NCBI GenBank assembly: GCA_013115135.1 | Contig: JABANP010000015.1 | Span: 124,001-188,000, forward strand | Reading direction: 5' to 3' | Origin: Perkinsus olseni | Lineage: Eukaryota > Perkinsozoa > Perkinsida > Perkinsidae | DNA length: 64,000 bases | The notes under the pieces: model-generated | What the model was told of the DNA's origin: nothing | The model's input: the letters and a program-made list of their open reading frames with translations, nothing else | Databases searched by the model: none | Translations under genes and position numbers: made by a program | In this document: in pieces, positions 31,663 to 43,290 of the stretch | Numbering within the stretch: the stretch's first letter is position 1 | Layout: every line of letters begins with the position of its first letter

Positions 31663-32411
31663 TCATGCATCACCACGCCTAATATCATCAAATAGGTTGT
31701 CCATAGCCCGGAGATTGGACGTGTTGTAGTCGGTGCGAGACGTAGTAACGTACGAGGTTGGGGCGCTATCTCCCTGCTCAAGAGGCAGCTACATATCTAG
31801 ACACAGTGGGCCAAGGCACTCACATCGTAGGGCCTCCTCAGAGCCTCACGCTGGAGCAGTGTCTTCAGCATGGGCGTCTCCACAGCCGGTCGTGCCGTTA
31901 GAGAACCGGTTATAACGCTCCGATTAGATGGATGACGCCCTGCAAGTTTCGATTCCGAGAGTCAGCGAGAGATGAGTGCGCCAAAATACTGAGACAATTC
32001 ACCTTTTCCGGGAGACAGTGTAGTTCCGATACGAGCAAGAGACTTGAGATACTGCTCGTGCTTCAACGCCTGCAGTTGTCTCTCCCGATCCCGCTGGGCG
32101 GCATTGACCGCTTCCGCCACTACTTGTTCTTGGTCACGGGCCGTGATCGCCGCAGCGAACTGAACACGGCGTGCTTGGGAACTCTCGAGTGCATTGGAAC
32201 GGAAGTGCGATTCAGTCGCTCAGCTCATTGGCCGAAAGATAAAAGGACACCTTCTCGAGGGCAACGGGCGAAGCTCAGACCTGTTCCCGGCTTTGGCGGA
32301 GTTCCTCCAGCAGAGACTTGTTGAGGTCTCGCTGCTCACGCAGCATTGTCAACAGAGTTGTCGTATCGGTACCTTACAGCATGCCACATTCTCCCGCTCA
32401 CAGTTGACCTT
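31663..32411 (-). CDS. Coiled-coil protein, unidentified (5' end unresolved)
   Basis: Minus-strand exons can be chained from about 32360 down to a TGA at 31663-31665. The first parts are heptad-like and charged (REQRDLNKSLLEELRQ, RDREQQLQALKHE type). After an intron comes a Pro/Ser/Arg-containing segment with TPMLKTLLQREALRRPYD, and a last exon (about 31663-31773) ending in NLFDDIRRGDA. The final exon contains YVTTSRTDY, a style often seen in axonemal microtubule-associated proteins, but no family can be named. Introns of 50-100 nt with GT-AG ends fit the reading. The start codon was not located; it should lie near 32400-32520. Confidence 0.5.
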
Positions 32412-32520
32412 GTCAATTAATTCCCAAGGGTGTTCCCAATGATATTTCAGATTGAAGAGATCTCACTCTCAACACTACGTTCATTTTGACACATTTCCCT
32501 TTTTTGCTACATATTTCCGG

Positions 32521-32930
32521 GAGCCAGCTGAAAATTTAGAGTGTGTTTAAAAGAATTTCCACCCATGTTTGCCTAGTCCGCATCGGAAAGGGATCGAATA
32601 CGAGTGGAAAAGATATTTCCGATGCTGTTCGAATCAAGTTTGACGAACATTCTAATCTAGCGGCCAAGTCGAAGTAGCTTGAACACGATTTCATCGAACG
32701 AGGTTTCTCTTCGAGCAGGAAAAGGTGTGAAGAGCAGGTAGCCTCCTTTTCGGAACCTCACCTTCGAGGATGGCCGACGGCTGCGAGGGGCGGGCTGGTG
32801 AATCATCTGGTAACTGAGAAAGAAGACTCCCTCGTGGTCACGCTGAGATGATACCTACCACCGGGAGAGTCATGCCACTCGGTCGAGGATCTGATGAGAG
32901 GAGCCCGAAGCTGTCAGGAGCCGGGATGAC
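32521..32930. other. Region without recognised gene
   Basis: AT-richer stretch with no convincing exon on either strand. It may hold 5' regions of the two minus-strand genes. Confidence 0.3.
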
Positions 32931-35900
32931 CGGGGCTACTTACTAGTCCCGAGATCAAACGACGCTGATTCGCGCACAGCTTCTCGGAGTGGCTCAGTTT
33001 GTGCAACCTTAGTCGGGAAGGATCTCCGCACCACCGTTGAAGAGAAGTCAAACATGTTTGTAGTTCTATCAGCTTTGCTGTGCATCGTCGAGCGAACCTC
33101 ACTCCGACCTGAGTAAAGGAGAACCCATCCCCTAGGCGATAAGAAAATTCGTCTAACTTTTAATCGGCGAGTCGCCGGGCATATCCGGGGAGACACTTCC
33201 CATCGGAGCAGGGCTGTCCGACCCACTGCTGGTGTCTTCTGGGCTCAGTCGATACCGGGAGGGCAGATGAGGGAGCGGTCTGAAGGGGTCGGGGTCAGTG
33301 GGGACAGCCTAGTAAACAGGCGGAGGACGGTCTTTCAGTCGTGAGAGCCACGAGAGGAAAGAATCCCCGCTGATAATCAACAGCCCGGTTGGTACAGGCA
33401 GGAAGGCAGAGAGTTGCGCAGTAGTCTCGTCTTCTCGTGACCAGCCCGCCGCAGGACCTCCATGGCTGCGAAAGGAAATCATCAATAACTAGTCCCGCCC
33501 GGGCCAATCCAGATCAAGCAGACTCACCAGCCTCTGGAGTGACCTCCTTCATAGGTAACTGAGAGGCAGGTGTGCAAGCGTGCGTTCCAGATAGGCTAAT
33601 GGCAATGTGCCGACCCCAAGCTCCTTCGCGAAGCTGACGATGTTCTCCGCGTCCACCTGCATGACTATTCTCTGGCACCTGCCGAAGCTCTCCGCCAGGT
33701 CGAAGCTCAACCTGAATTACTCTGTGTGAGTATTATGCTGAGAGGCACCGGTGTTAGGTGAGGCCATTTAGTCGTTACCGGTAGACACTCACGGAGGATC
33801 TCACCGGTCGGCCTCGAGTACGAGGGAGGCTCCTCGACTCGCTAGTCGGTCTACTAGGGTGCAGAAACGCTTCGCAAGCCTGGACCAGCTCGCCTTCATC
33901 GTCCCACTGGTATCTTCTTCCACCATTCTAGACACTGCGATTGTGCCTGCACGAGCTGGCCTGTGGTAAGCAAGAGTAATGGCCGAGGCAATCACCATCA
34001 GCATGGAAGGAACCATCACGGACGGCCTCTATCACGTCCTTGAGGCGCAGAGCTGCGTAGGTCGATAGCCAACTGATGTCTCGGCACAACGGCGACCAAC
34101 TCGCTCTCGAGTCGATCGATAGACGATAGACCTGGAGGTCCTGATACAGGGCGAAGCGACTGCCTCCCCTCTATTCTACTTCGGTGAGGACGGTCAAGGC
34201 TGCCGCATAGATGTGCCCCTCATTCTTTTCGCCGGAGGATGATCTTGGGGTGAGCTCACCACTCTTGAAAGGGGAGAGAAGTGATGAGAATGTGACGGTG
34301 CATCGTGAGTAGCGGAGCATAACGCAGCATCTTGGACGCTCCCGACCAACAGAAAGTAGTGGGTTGAGCGCCAAAGAGTGCATTTGAGCGGATCTCGGCT
34401 CTAGGCTGATGTCATGATGAGATCATACATGGACTAGGGTGTCGATCCGCCGCCTTCTGAATGCTGATATTTTTCTAGAACTACCTGAGTCTCCTCGTTG
34501 TCGTCGGAAGTTTCCGACCGGGCAGCATCTCTCCTCTTCGGCGATTCCTCCCGAGAGCCCGTCTGAGACGTCGAGGAATGGCGACGCGTGCTCGCAGTGG
34601 CTGACGGCTGTACTCTTTGCTCAGAGTGTAGCAGGAAATGCATCACGAGGCAGCATATTATCTCCTCTGTAGCGAGAGCATCCGCGGATCTGCTGAGCTG
34701 CTCGAATGCGTCACACACTGCCGAGAGAATCTTCAGGCAAACGGTCTCCTGCGATAATGAACGTTTGACCAAGTCGAGTTCCCGTCACCCAGCATACCCG
34801 AGTCGCGATGTCGACTGTGTCACAGACCCTTGTGCTGACCACTGCCTTGAGGTTCCTCGGCAGTGACCTCAAAGCCTAAGGTTGGTTCGTGGGAGTTCTG
34901 ACCGCGACTGACTATCCTCACGTTTTGGAGCTCCAAGACTAAATGGTTCTGAAGTCGGGATCCGAGTTCTAGGGTGAGAGACCGGGCGAAGGTCTTGAGG
35001 AGTGTTGCCTTTTCTCTGAGGCATGGGTAGGCGGTGAGTAGGCAGGTGAGCATCGGCGATATTCTTCTCGAGCCGATCCGTAGGAATCGACGAGGAACAT
35101 CTTACTTGCGACTGCGCTTTGATGGTCTCTTAGACGGGCTGTTAGCGGCCATACCATCGACATTAGCGGCGTCGATGTGCTGTATGAGCTTGAGGAATCC
35201 ACCACAGCAAGCAGCCACACGGAGCACGGATGTTGCCAAGGCTCTCACTTCGTCGACGGAGTCCCTGGGAGCGGACTCCGCGCCACTACGGCTGAGTTGC
35301 CAGACTACTGTTTAGCGAACGCCGTTTGAAGGAGCTTCCACCAATCAATGGAATATCGGAATGAGACCTATGCTGGATAAAGTAGGTCTGCGATGACTAG
35401 CTCGGAAAGCTAACCCGTTGGCCGGAGAGCAGCTCGGCAACAGAAAGGTCTATCTTGTGGTCACGCATGAGGCCCTTGACAGCGACCCATCCCGGATGCG
35501 AGGAGGTCACTCTCTCTGGTGATAACGACAACCTGATGGGATTACTCAACCTTACGTGAGGCAACGTGCGGTTGTGTTGATGCGAAGTCAGCAAGTGTCG
35601 CCGTTCTTCATTCGCAGATGATACCCGATGGGCTCGCCTCACCAGTAAGATACTATCCGCAATGTGGCGGCTTCGACATTCAATGATCGGAGCGTCCCAG
35701 CCTTGAGAGCGTGGACTATCTTCCTTTCAATGAGCGCTGTGCCCAGTCTGTTCGGCCAACAACCTGCCACAGAACGGACCTAGATGGCCGAGGTTGGCAG
35801 AAAACATGCCACGCATGTGCATGCTGTACACGTGGTGCTGATCAGGCCGCACCCCACCTATGAACGACTTTCGGGGGATGTGGCTGGTCATCGGCCGATG

Positions 35901-36500
35901 GAGGTTGCCGTCCTTGAGACAAGAGGTTGGTAACGAGCGCATCGACGCTAGTGAGGTAGTGTAGCTGAAAAGCAGGCAATGACAGTGAGTTAGAGAGTCT
36001 TCGACTTCACGTATTCTTCGGCGGTGTGCGCTGTGATGACCAAGCTCTGCCAGAGTATATCCACTATTGCACGGACAGTCGCTCCTGAGTCGGAACGTAA
36101 CGGGTTTTAGATGAAAACTTCAAGTGCTTCAGGAGTGCACTACCAACGAGATCATCTAGGTGCTGCATTTCACAATTACTAAGGATATCCGACCACTCGA
36201 TAACGGTGGCGAAATCTACACTGGAGACTCCCCTTGCTGACGGGTAGGATACCCGGCAGGTGCCTAATGAAGTCGCTTAGCAGCACGCAGCTCGCTCCCG
36301 CCCGCTTACGAGCGATTCTTCTAGCCAGACGAGTGAAGAGCTCAGGATCGACGGACAGGGTTGTCGAGTTGCTCATCCCGCTGGGAGCACAGGCACCCAT
36401 GCTGGTACGAAACAATAACTACAGGGTATCGATAGACGGATCTCTATTTTGTGCTCCTCAAGGAGTTTCCGAGGGGCTGTGGCAAGCTCGCCATGCGAAC
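32931..36500 (-). CDS. Unidentified multi-exon gene(s), fragments only
   Basis: Several minus-strand stretches look like exons with proper GT-AG borders. Examples are a helical piece near 36260-36390 (DPELFTRLARRIARKR), one near 35400-35560 (HPGWVAVKGLMRDHK), one near 35115-35300 ending in a basic SPSKRPSKRSRK, one near 34935-35000 (KATLLKTFARSLTLEL) and one near 34460-34770 (KRSLSQETVCLKILSAVCDAFEQL) with an acidic Ser-rich end. The Leu-rich helical character suggests a large alpha-solenoid protein. I do not recognise the family, cannot give the start or stop, and cannot exclude two genes. Confidence 0.35.
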
Positions 36501-37064
36501 AGGTGAGGCGTGGGTTCCTGACTTCGATTGACCTCATTAATGCTGGTACGATGCACGGGCGGAGGTATCGGGTGTTCCAAGCGTAGCCACTACTGAGAAA
36601 TTAGGGTTCACTAGAGAGTAGCAGAGGCCGATAAACCTCAGTGGACGAGGGATACCGTACTAGCTTGTTGATCGACATGTTAGCAAATCACGGCACTCGC
36701 TTGCATCGCTGTCGTTCTGGCATGAAACCGCTGATTCAGTCACGGAACTCAAGAGGGGAAACGGTTTATGAAAAGTGTTCGCCATAGACACCAACTGCAG
36801 AATGGTGCCCGCAGAAGCTTGACGAGGACGGCAGACAATATGTGATACTTACGTACGGGAACACACTCACAACTCCAAGCTAGTAGTCGGACTATCTACT
36901 CCGACTATCGTACGTAAAGATCATCAGAGAGAGGATAAAAACGCCGCCCTCCACACAGCGACCAGCCTACCTCGATCTTGGGGCTAGCCTCTCCGAGAAT
37001 GTCGTTTAATCAAATCATTACCAGCAGGCGCCGTTGCGGACCAATCGATGTGAAACGGCGGCGT
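36501..37064. other. Region without recognised gene
   Basis: No convincing exon, RNA or repeat is seen. It lies between the fragments of the multi-exon region and the 3' end of the orphan gene. Confidence 0.3.
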
Positions 37065-38120
37065 TCAATACAGAATTTTGATCAGCTTGAACCTGTCCTC
37101 GCCGATGCACGCACGTCCCTGAAGCCGCACGTCAGCCCGATTGACAATGTAGTAGTAAGGGTCGAACAGCGAGCTGAAACCTAGCTGGGTCTGCAGCATC
37201 GCAATTTGCTCAGGAGGATTCCCTCGATGATCCGGAAGGCGGAGTAGTACACACTCGCCGGGTTCGACGCCCGACATATGATGGAAGAAGGACTGCACAT
37301 AGGTCATAGGTGAGGCTGCTTTACCACGCATAGTCTTCATAAATAGAATGGTACTTGGAGTGATGAATCTGATGCTGTGAGCGAAACCTTGCCACTTGAA
37401 GAGGTTGAATGCCGCCGTCGAAGAGTCGAAAACTCCAATATAAGAATGGTAGTCGTAGCTATCTACTGCGACAATTTTAAGACGTCCTTGCTCATCATGA
37501 ATAACATCAAACTCACGTACGAACATGCTGGCATAAGCCACCGTACGCTGTTCTCCTGACACAGGACAAACCTCCTTGAACTCAGTGAAAAAAGCAGAAG
37601 GGCCGAACCACTCGCTCTCCAGAAGACGAGTTCCTAAATTGTTCTTTTCTTCCTGAGTCAGTTCGAGAGGGCCGTAGAGGGCCGCCGTGTACAACTTCCC
37701 ACGATGAGCAACGATATTGACGTTGACGCTGACAGGGCCTCTACTCTCATCAAACTCCAGCCTGATTGTTTTCAGAGGATTTTGTACAACCTCCGGGGTA
37801 TCTTCAGGGAGAAAGAAGGGCAAGTGAACTCTGCTCATCTGCACCTTGCAGCAGCCCTGCTCACGATTGAGACTGTATAAAATAGAGGATACTGGATCCA
37901 AGGAGGCATCGCGCTTGCAGCGTAGGATCTTGTCCTCCCAGAGGCCATGATAGGAAGCACGCTTGGCCTTGACGTTGTACGAGATACCACGCGGTTCACG
38001 AAGGCCCATGAACTCCCAAATAGCAGACTTGATATCGACCGTCGCGTAACGACAAGATCGCTGTGCTGCTGTATTAAGCGCTTCGATGTCGACCGCAAGA
38101 TTGAAGACAGCGTCAACCAT
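37065..38120 (-). CDS. Intronless orphan protein, 351 aa
   Basis: A single uninterrupted frame from ATG at 38118-38120 to a stop at 37065-37067. Triplets further upstream are not ATG. The protein is mixed alpha/beta in appearance, with many aromatic residues (SYDYHSYIGVFDSS, DPYYYIVNRADVRLQG), no signal peptide, no membrane segment and no low-complexity part. I recognise no domain. The length of the open frame in an intron-rich region and the balanced composition make it a real gene. It may belong to a lineage-specific family. Confidence 0.75.
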   Translation of the reverse strand: MVDAVFNLAVDIEALNTAAQRSCRYATVDIKSAIWEFMGLREPRGISYNVKAKRASYHGLWEDKILRCKRDASLDPVSSILYSLNREQGCCKVQMSRVHLPFFLPEDTPEVVQNPLKTIRLEFDESRGPVSVNVNIVAHRGKLYTAALYGPLELTQEEKNNLGTRLLESEWFGPSAFFTEFKEVCPVSGEQRTVAYASMFVREFDVIHDEQGRLKIVAVDSYDYHSYIGVFDSSTAAFNLFKWQGFAHSIRFITPSTILFMKTMRGKAASPMTYVQSFFHHMSGVEPGECVLLRLPDHRGNPPEQIAMLQTQLGFSSLFDPYYYIVNRADVRLQGRACIGEDRFKLIKILY

Positions 38121-39099
38121 GGGACATAACAAATGATACTGTGAGAGAATGAGCGAGGGTCAGGGATCGGCACGAGTAAGAGGTGCAATAGGCAGCCCCT
38201 ATCCATGGATATCGATTCACTAATAACAGAAATGGAAGCTGGCTAAAGCCGCGAGGTGAACGCATATCATTGAGCCTCACGCACTAACGCAACAAAGAGC
38301 AAATGGAAGTATCGTTGACGACTCGGGCGCTCTTGTCTCACGCGAGCGAAAGTAGACACTTATGGAGAAAAAAGGCGGACAGGTATCAACTTCATACAGA
38401 CTGAGTGGCACCCAGTAACTGCCATAAAACACGAGGGATCCCACAGCGAACTTTACGCGAAACTAAGTGTCACAATTACACTGATCATACGATAAGGAAA
38501 TAAGTAGTACCACTGAGCACCGCTATGGATGAATCAAGGGTGTAGTCATGACACAACTCAGATCCGATCCGCCTCTAGACTATCATAGGCTACAAGGACA
38601 GAACTGAAGCGATCTGAACCGATAACACTTATAAAATCGTTCACGACAACGAGCACACAAAAGACAGAGACCCGATTCGGTCACACTGAGGCGCCAAGGG
38701 CGTTACACCGTTCACTGGGTGGTAGGCTACACACCGTTTTGGGGCTCTTCAGTAGAAGAGCATCCTGGGCCCCTTATCCAGGGGTTTAGTAGAGTACTGG
38801 CATGGCCACTAACACCCAGAGTGAACAGTGAGTTAGATTTAGAGTAATAGTCGAAATAAGTTGTAGTTATCAACTTAGTATTAACATATACCGAAGTAGA
38901 GACATTCTGAACAGATCGACGGCAAGAGCATCGGATAAAGGACAACGGAATAAACAGAGGGTACAGCCACAGGCGCTGCTTTCCGCGGCAGCCATGTGTC
39001 GTTGACAGACATATCGGGTACTTATTACGCCTAAGTCGAATGCGCACAACAACGCATGTCATTCAATTAATGAGACGACTTTACAGCGCGAACCCTCAT
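38121..39099. other. Gene-poor region of about 1 kb
   Basis: Only short frames with unusual composition are present on either strand. There are no tRNA-like or repeated segments. Probably the upstream region of the orphan gene and the 3' flank of the RING gene. Confidence 0.35.
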
Positions 39100-39897
39100 T
39101 TACACTCTGCTTGCTATATCGCTATCCCTTGTTCCCTCGGTAGAGGAAGCATAGTAATAAAGGCTGCTATTATCGTCACACCCGACTTCTTCATCGGGCT
39201 TGATGCCTGGTGCCCAGGAAGCTCTACAGACAGGACAGCGTATGACGTCTCCCTTGGCGCCTACAGCCGTCGGACCCCAATGATCCGTGTAGATCTTTGC
39301 GCAATCTCGATCAAACTTATGAGAACAATAAACTGATTCCACCACGTTAGACTCAAGCACTCCCACTGCAGGCTTCTCGTCGCTTTCAACGGATTCGCTC
39401 TCAGCCTTCGTCGACTTGTCATCATCACTCTTTGAAACGGCAGAGTCACTCATGTCGCCGAGACATATTGGGCAGAGCTCGCCCTTGGACGGCGTCGCTG
39501 GCTTGAATAAGGTATCAAACTGAGGCATCAGAGACCTCGGCCTCCGACGCTTGATGGCACCCATTCTAAACACATTACTACGCCGCCTCCAGAACTGCAG
39601 TAGGAGGGGCGGAGCGATTGCCCAGATTATCACAACATAAACAGGAAAGCTGAAACTCGCTGAACCTGATTGAAGAAGGGAAAGGAAAAGTGCCCCGCTG
39701 AAGCGCGCCACGAGGCCCACGCTACCTGTATTCGCGTAGATCGTGATGCCAACCAAGGTGCCCAGGACGAAGAACCATACAGTAGTGAGTACTAGGAGGA
39801 CGCAAAAGATACGATGTCGTCGTTCACGAGCACTCAGTCGCTGACTCCGAGACGTTAAATTTAAATGTGATACCATTGATAAGGGGTATGGCTCCAT
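39100..39897 (-). CDS. Membrane RING-finger protein, putative E3 ubiquitin ligase
   Basis: 265 residues, one exon; ATG at 39895-39897. Two hydrophobic segments at roughly residues 31-55 and 85-105 are followed by a basic stretch and a RING domain: CPIC, then after a 45-residue acidic Ser/Lys insert CSHKFDRDC, and finally CPVC. In the usual C3H2C3 or C3HC4 pattern the ligand three residues after the first His is His or Cys. Here it is Asp, so one zinc ligand is replaced or shifted. The insert inside the first loop is also long. The topology places the RING in the cytosol, probably at the ER or another endomembrane. It ends in an acidic Ser/Tyr tail. Confidence 0.8.
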   Translation of the reverse strand: MEPYPLSMVSHLNLTSRSQRLSARERRHRIFCVLLVLTTVWFFVLGTLVGITIYANTGSVGLVARFSGALFLSLLQSGSASFSFPVYVVIIWAIAPPLLLQFWRRRSNVFRMGAIKRRRPRSLMPQFDTLFKPATPSKGELCPICLGDMSDSAVSKSDDDKSTKAESESVESDEKPAVGVLESNVVESVYCSHKFDRDCAKIYTDHWGPTAVGAKGDVIRCPVCRASWAPGIKPDEEVGCDDNSSLYYYASSTEGTRDSDIASRV

Positions 39898-40170
39898 CAA
39901 TAAAAAAGGCTATCATAAAATCAGTATTTTTTCCATAGACAGATCAGCTCAGAGTGAACGATGACGAACTCACGAGACAGCACCAAGGGCCGGACTTGAT
40001 ACGGTAAAGACGTATCAAATGGGCAACGCAACAGCACGGGCACACAGGTTTTCATCTGAGTATGTGGGCGTCAGTAAGCAGAATTTGACAGCTGTTCGTG
40101 ACCCTGCCGACAAACAAAGTGCAAAATGCTACAACAACGACCAGAAGGTCGGAAGGGCAGGTCCCCTGCT

Positions 40171-42003
40171 TTACCGAATTCGCTCAGCGGCCAGGACCTG
40201 AGGACCGTCGGCAATAACAGTACGAGAACAGACCGCAGAAGACTCACCATCTGATTCTCAATACCGGCGTCTTTCATCGTGATATCCCTTTTGTCGAATA
40301 CCCGACGAGGCATCCTAGAGACCAGATGGTAGTTGAGGTCTGCCTCAGTGAACTCCTGGCCGTGGTCCTCCTCCTCCGCAGTCGCTGCTGCTGCTGCACG
40401 ATCATGGTCGTGGAATAGCTCAGAATCCATCCAATCGTAGAGGACAGAGACAGGCTCGCTATCTGACACAATCATCCAGTGAGCAGACCGGCATCCAACC
40501 ACCACTCCAACTCACCAAGGAATGCTCTTTGCACTCGCTTGCCATTAAACAATCTAGCTGCAACCTACAGCGGTCAGGCTCACAGGGGCCCCAATAACAG
40601 CAGCCAGCCAGCTCACCTCGACACGACCAGCTGTCCCCTTTTCGGGTTCCGGAGGCAAGCCCTCTCGCTTCCTTTTCATGGAGGACTTCAGTATCACATA
40701 CTTAGCAGCGGCGTCTGATATCTCCTCGTCCCGCTTCTGTTTCTCCTCCTCTCGCTTGCGATCCATCTACAAGTGTAGGCACTTCGAAAAAGCTCAACAG
40801 AGCACCCCTCTACCTTCAGGCTCTCCAAGTATTCTTGATCCTGGACTTGGCGGGTCTCACGGTCCACCATCGCCCTCAGCCGCTGAGTCTCTCGTTCGAC
40901 CCGCTCGGCGTCTGACACCTGGCTTTGGGACGACAGTGCACTCGGTGAGGGGCCTAAAAGTCACGCAGCATTGCCGTTGCCCTCAGAGAAAACCCGAATG
41001 ACAAGCGCATCTATTCCAATTCCGCAGCATTCGAGCTCGAAAATGCTAAGCTGTATAGAACCAGGCATCCGCTGCTGTGCCCGCGACCAGCGGAAGGTCA
41101 TGCTGCCGGGTTGATTATATCAAGTACTACCTGTCAAAAACTCGTTGCTGCGGGCTCGATTGTAGGCCGCCTCCTGCGACTGCATGACCTGAGCTACACT
41201 CTATACGTGAAATAGAAGGTGTCATTCCCAGACCTCCACGTCCATGTGATCAACACTGTCGTCGGATATGCAGGCTGCCTCGCTCGTCGACCCAGAGGCA
41301 TCGCCGCCCGCGCTCGCCCTGACGGAGAAATCTCTAGCTTCAAGCATCGACGGCTCGATCGCACAGACTACGTTTTTTTAGAGTTCTCTATAGCTTGTCT
41401 CAGGGCCTCGTCCTCTTGCCGCTGTAAAGGACTAGTCCAATGTTGCTGCTGTGCAAACTCTTCCATTGGGGAGGCTATCAGCCGCTCACCACCGGAAGTG
41501 TTAGCCATCGGAGACGTCTGCAGTGGACCTGACCAATCATTCCAGACCAGGAGAGCCTTCCAAGTACTACCGTATTCTTGAGCCTGCATTCTTCTAGCGT
41601 AGTCCAAACTCATCTGTTCCTCCCATGTCTGCCGCTGATCTTCAGGGTTTATCTGCGCTCACAAAAAACACATTACAGTTATGCTTCGCTCCGCTCAGGC
41701 GCACCCCTGGTAGCCTCTCCGGAGTTTCTGACTGCATCGCCTGGTCAGGGCCCCTGAGCTGCTCCCATGCCTTCCCCACGTCCCATTCGTTAGCTGCCAG
41801 TATCTCCATCGCGACCTCTGGATCAATCTGACCAAAATACACCCGAGTCCGACCCGAGACAGGCCCTGTGTCCTCACCTCAGATTCGGGTCCCGCCATGG
41901 ACAGAAACTGTACCAGCTTCTCGTCCCGCTGCTCAATCTCAGCTGTCGTCGGGACTATCTGCTCGTCACCGCCACTCAGCGGGCGTATAGGTGCGGATGA
42001 CAT
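40171..42003 (-). CDS. UBA/UIM/UBX-domain protein, p97 adaptor (UBXN7/FAF-like)
   Basis: Multi-exon gene from ATG at 42001-42003 to TAA at 40171-40173. The N-terminus forms a UBA-like helical domain (KLVQFLSMAG, DPEVAMEILAANEWDVGKAW). A ubiquitin-interacting motif follows (EDEALRQAIENSKK), then an acidic stretch, a coiled coil (ERETQRLRAMVDRETRQ, DRKREEEKQKRDEEI) leading to LPPEPEKGTAG, and a C-terminal UBX domain (RLFNGKRVQRAFL, EPVSVLYDWMDSEL, SRMPRRVFDKRDITMKDAGI). UBX domains bind the N-domain of p97/Cdc48, and UBA and UIM bind ubiquitinated clients. The thioredoxin-like UAS domain present in UBXN7 and FAF proteins is not seen. Several introns of 40-60 nt interrupt the gene. Confidence 0.85.
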
Positions 42004-42175
42004 TGAAATTGGCGATACAGAAATTATTCAGAATTAATAATCTGTTGATACCGAAAGTAAGGCAAAGCAGCATTAAGTCAAATTGAACCGGAGCAACACG
42101 AAGTCGGCATTCTCATCATCATACCATACTGTGATCATGCAAGCACTCATGGTGTACGGCTACTCGAGCGAGCCC

Positions 42176-43135
42176 TCACTCAGCAACCTTCCTACCCCCA
42201 CTGAACGCTTCCACCACCACCGGCTCCTTGCGTTCATTCATCTTGAGGTGAGTATAGCTGATAATACCAAAGACGGCCAGGGACACTCCAATCAAATTGG
42301 GCAGCGTATAGGGCTCTCCAAAGGCTAGGTATCCACTGGAGAGGATTACCACCAACTTGGCATGACCCAGCACGTTATACGACACCGGAGACGTCTTGCC
42401 GATGACCAAGAAGATGGAGAGATTCACAAGGAAGGCCATCGCGCAAGAGGCTACCACCAGGCCACCAGCGTAAGTCGCCCAATCGAAGTTTATAAGAGTA
42501 GGGATATCGTCAACAGCTGGGACCACTGACAGTAGCATGATCATCGAGAGAGGAGCCTGGTACAACAACAGTTGCTGGCTACTGCACTTGAGCTCCTCCT
42601 GTTTTGTCTTCACCCATATCTGATACAGACTGGTACTGAGGATCCCAGCCACGCCAAAGGTGACTCCCAGCAGGTTGACTTCGACGCTGGTGGCTGTAGC
42701 CAGGGCCACCCCTATACATATCGGGACCAAGGCCAAGAGTTGATTGAATGGCAGAGTGGTCGAATAGTAAAGGTACTGTATAGCCACGATAACGGGAGTA
42801 GTCATGACCTTCATGAGCTGATAGGTCCCTACTGTATTATACTGTAACGAGAGGTTGTTGAAGACAACGAACCCGCAGAAGCTGACACAGAGCGGCAGCA
42901 CCGACCTGATGGGCAGTCGCTTGTGGGTGAATTGACCGGCCATGATGCACAGGCAGAGACCGATGAAGGTGGCCAGGAAGTGCAGTACAGTGAGAGTTGT
43001 TGCCCAGGTGAAACCGTTGTTGTAGGCCAGCTTATTGATCCAGATAATACACGTGGCACTGAGGAAGTTGAGGGCCATGTAGCCGCATACGGCGACAGAG
43101 GACGGAGGGCCTCCTCCTTTAGCAGCGGTTGCCAT
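42176..43135 (-). CDS. SLC35-type nucleotide-sugar / triose-phosphate translocator family transporter
   Basis: 319 residues in one exon. About ten hydrophobic segments are present, with N- and C-termini short and polar. Family signatures include the opening TM1 (ALNFLSATCIIWINKLAY), NNLSLQYNTVGTYQLMKVMTTP in the third to fourth segment, and SPVSYNVLGHAKLVVILSSGYLAFGEP in the ninth, where the conserved Lys sits. This is closest to SLC35E3 and plant UDP-sugar transporter-like proteins. It should exchange a sugar nucleotide or sugar phosphate across the Golgi or ER membrane; the substrate cannot be told. The length is typical. The C-terminus contains KMNERK and no clear di-lysine retrieval signal. 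Confidence 0.92.
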   Translation of the reverse strand: MATAAKGGGPPSSVAVCGYMALNFLSATCIIWINKLAYNNGFTWATTLTVLHFLATFIGLCLCIMAGQFTHKRLPIRSVLPLCVSFCGFVVFNNLSLQYNTVGTYQLMKVMTTPVIVAIQYLYYSTTLPFNQLLALVPICIGVALATATSVEVNLLGVTFGVAGILSTSLYQIWVKTKQEELKCSSQQLLLYQAPLSMIMLLSVVPAVDDIPTLINFDWATYAGGLVVASCAMAFLVNLSIFLVIGKTSPVSYNVLGHAKLVVILSSGYLAFGEPYTLPNLIGVSLAVFGIISYTHLKMNERKEPVVVEAFSGGRKVAE

Positions 43136-43290
43136 AGCAACTACAGTGAAAGCGACGAGGACCCCGAGCCTCTATATCCCTTGCTACTTCTGCCGCGAAC
43201 TCTAATCGATTTCTGCAGGGCACTCCTAGGAAACTGTAATTTCATATAATACCTTCGTGATGGTTGGGACGATCGTTGAGGGGGCAGGGG

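Noticed and set aside
37377..37559. Small plus-strand frames across 37-38 kb
   Set aside because: They are antisense to the single long minus-strand frame of the orphan gene.
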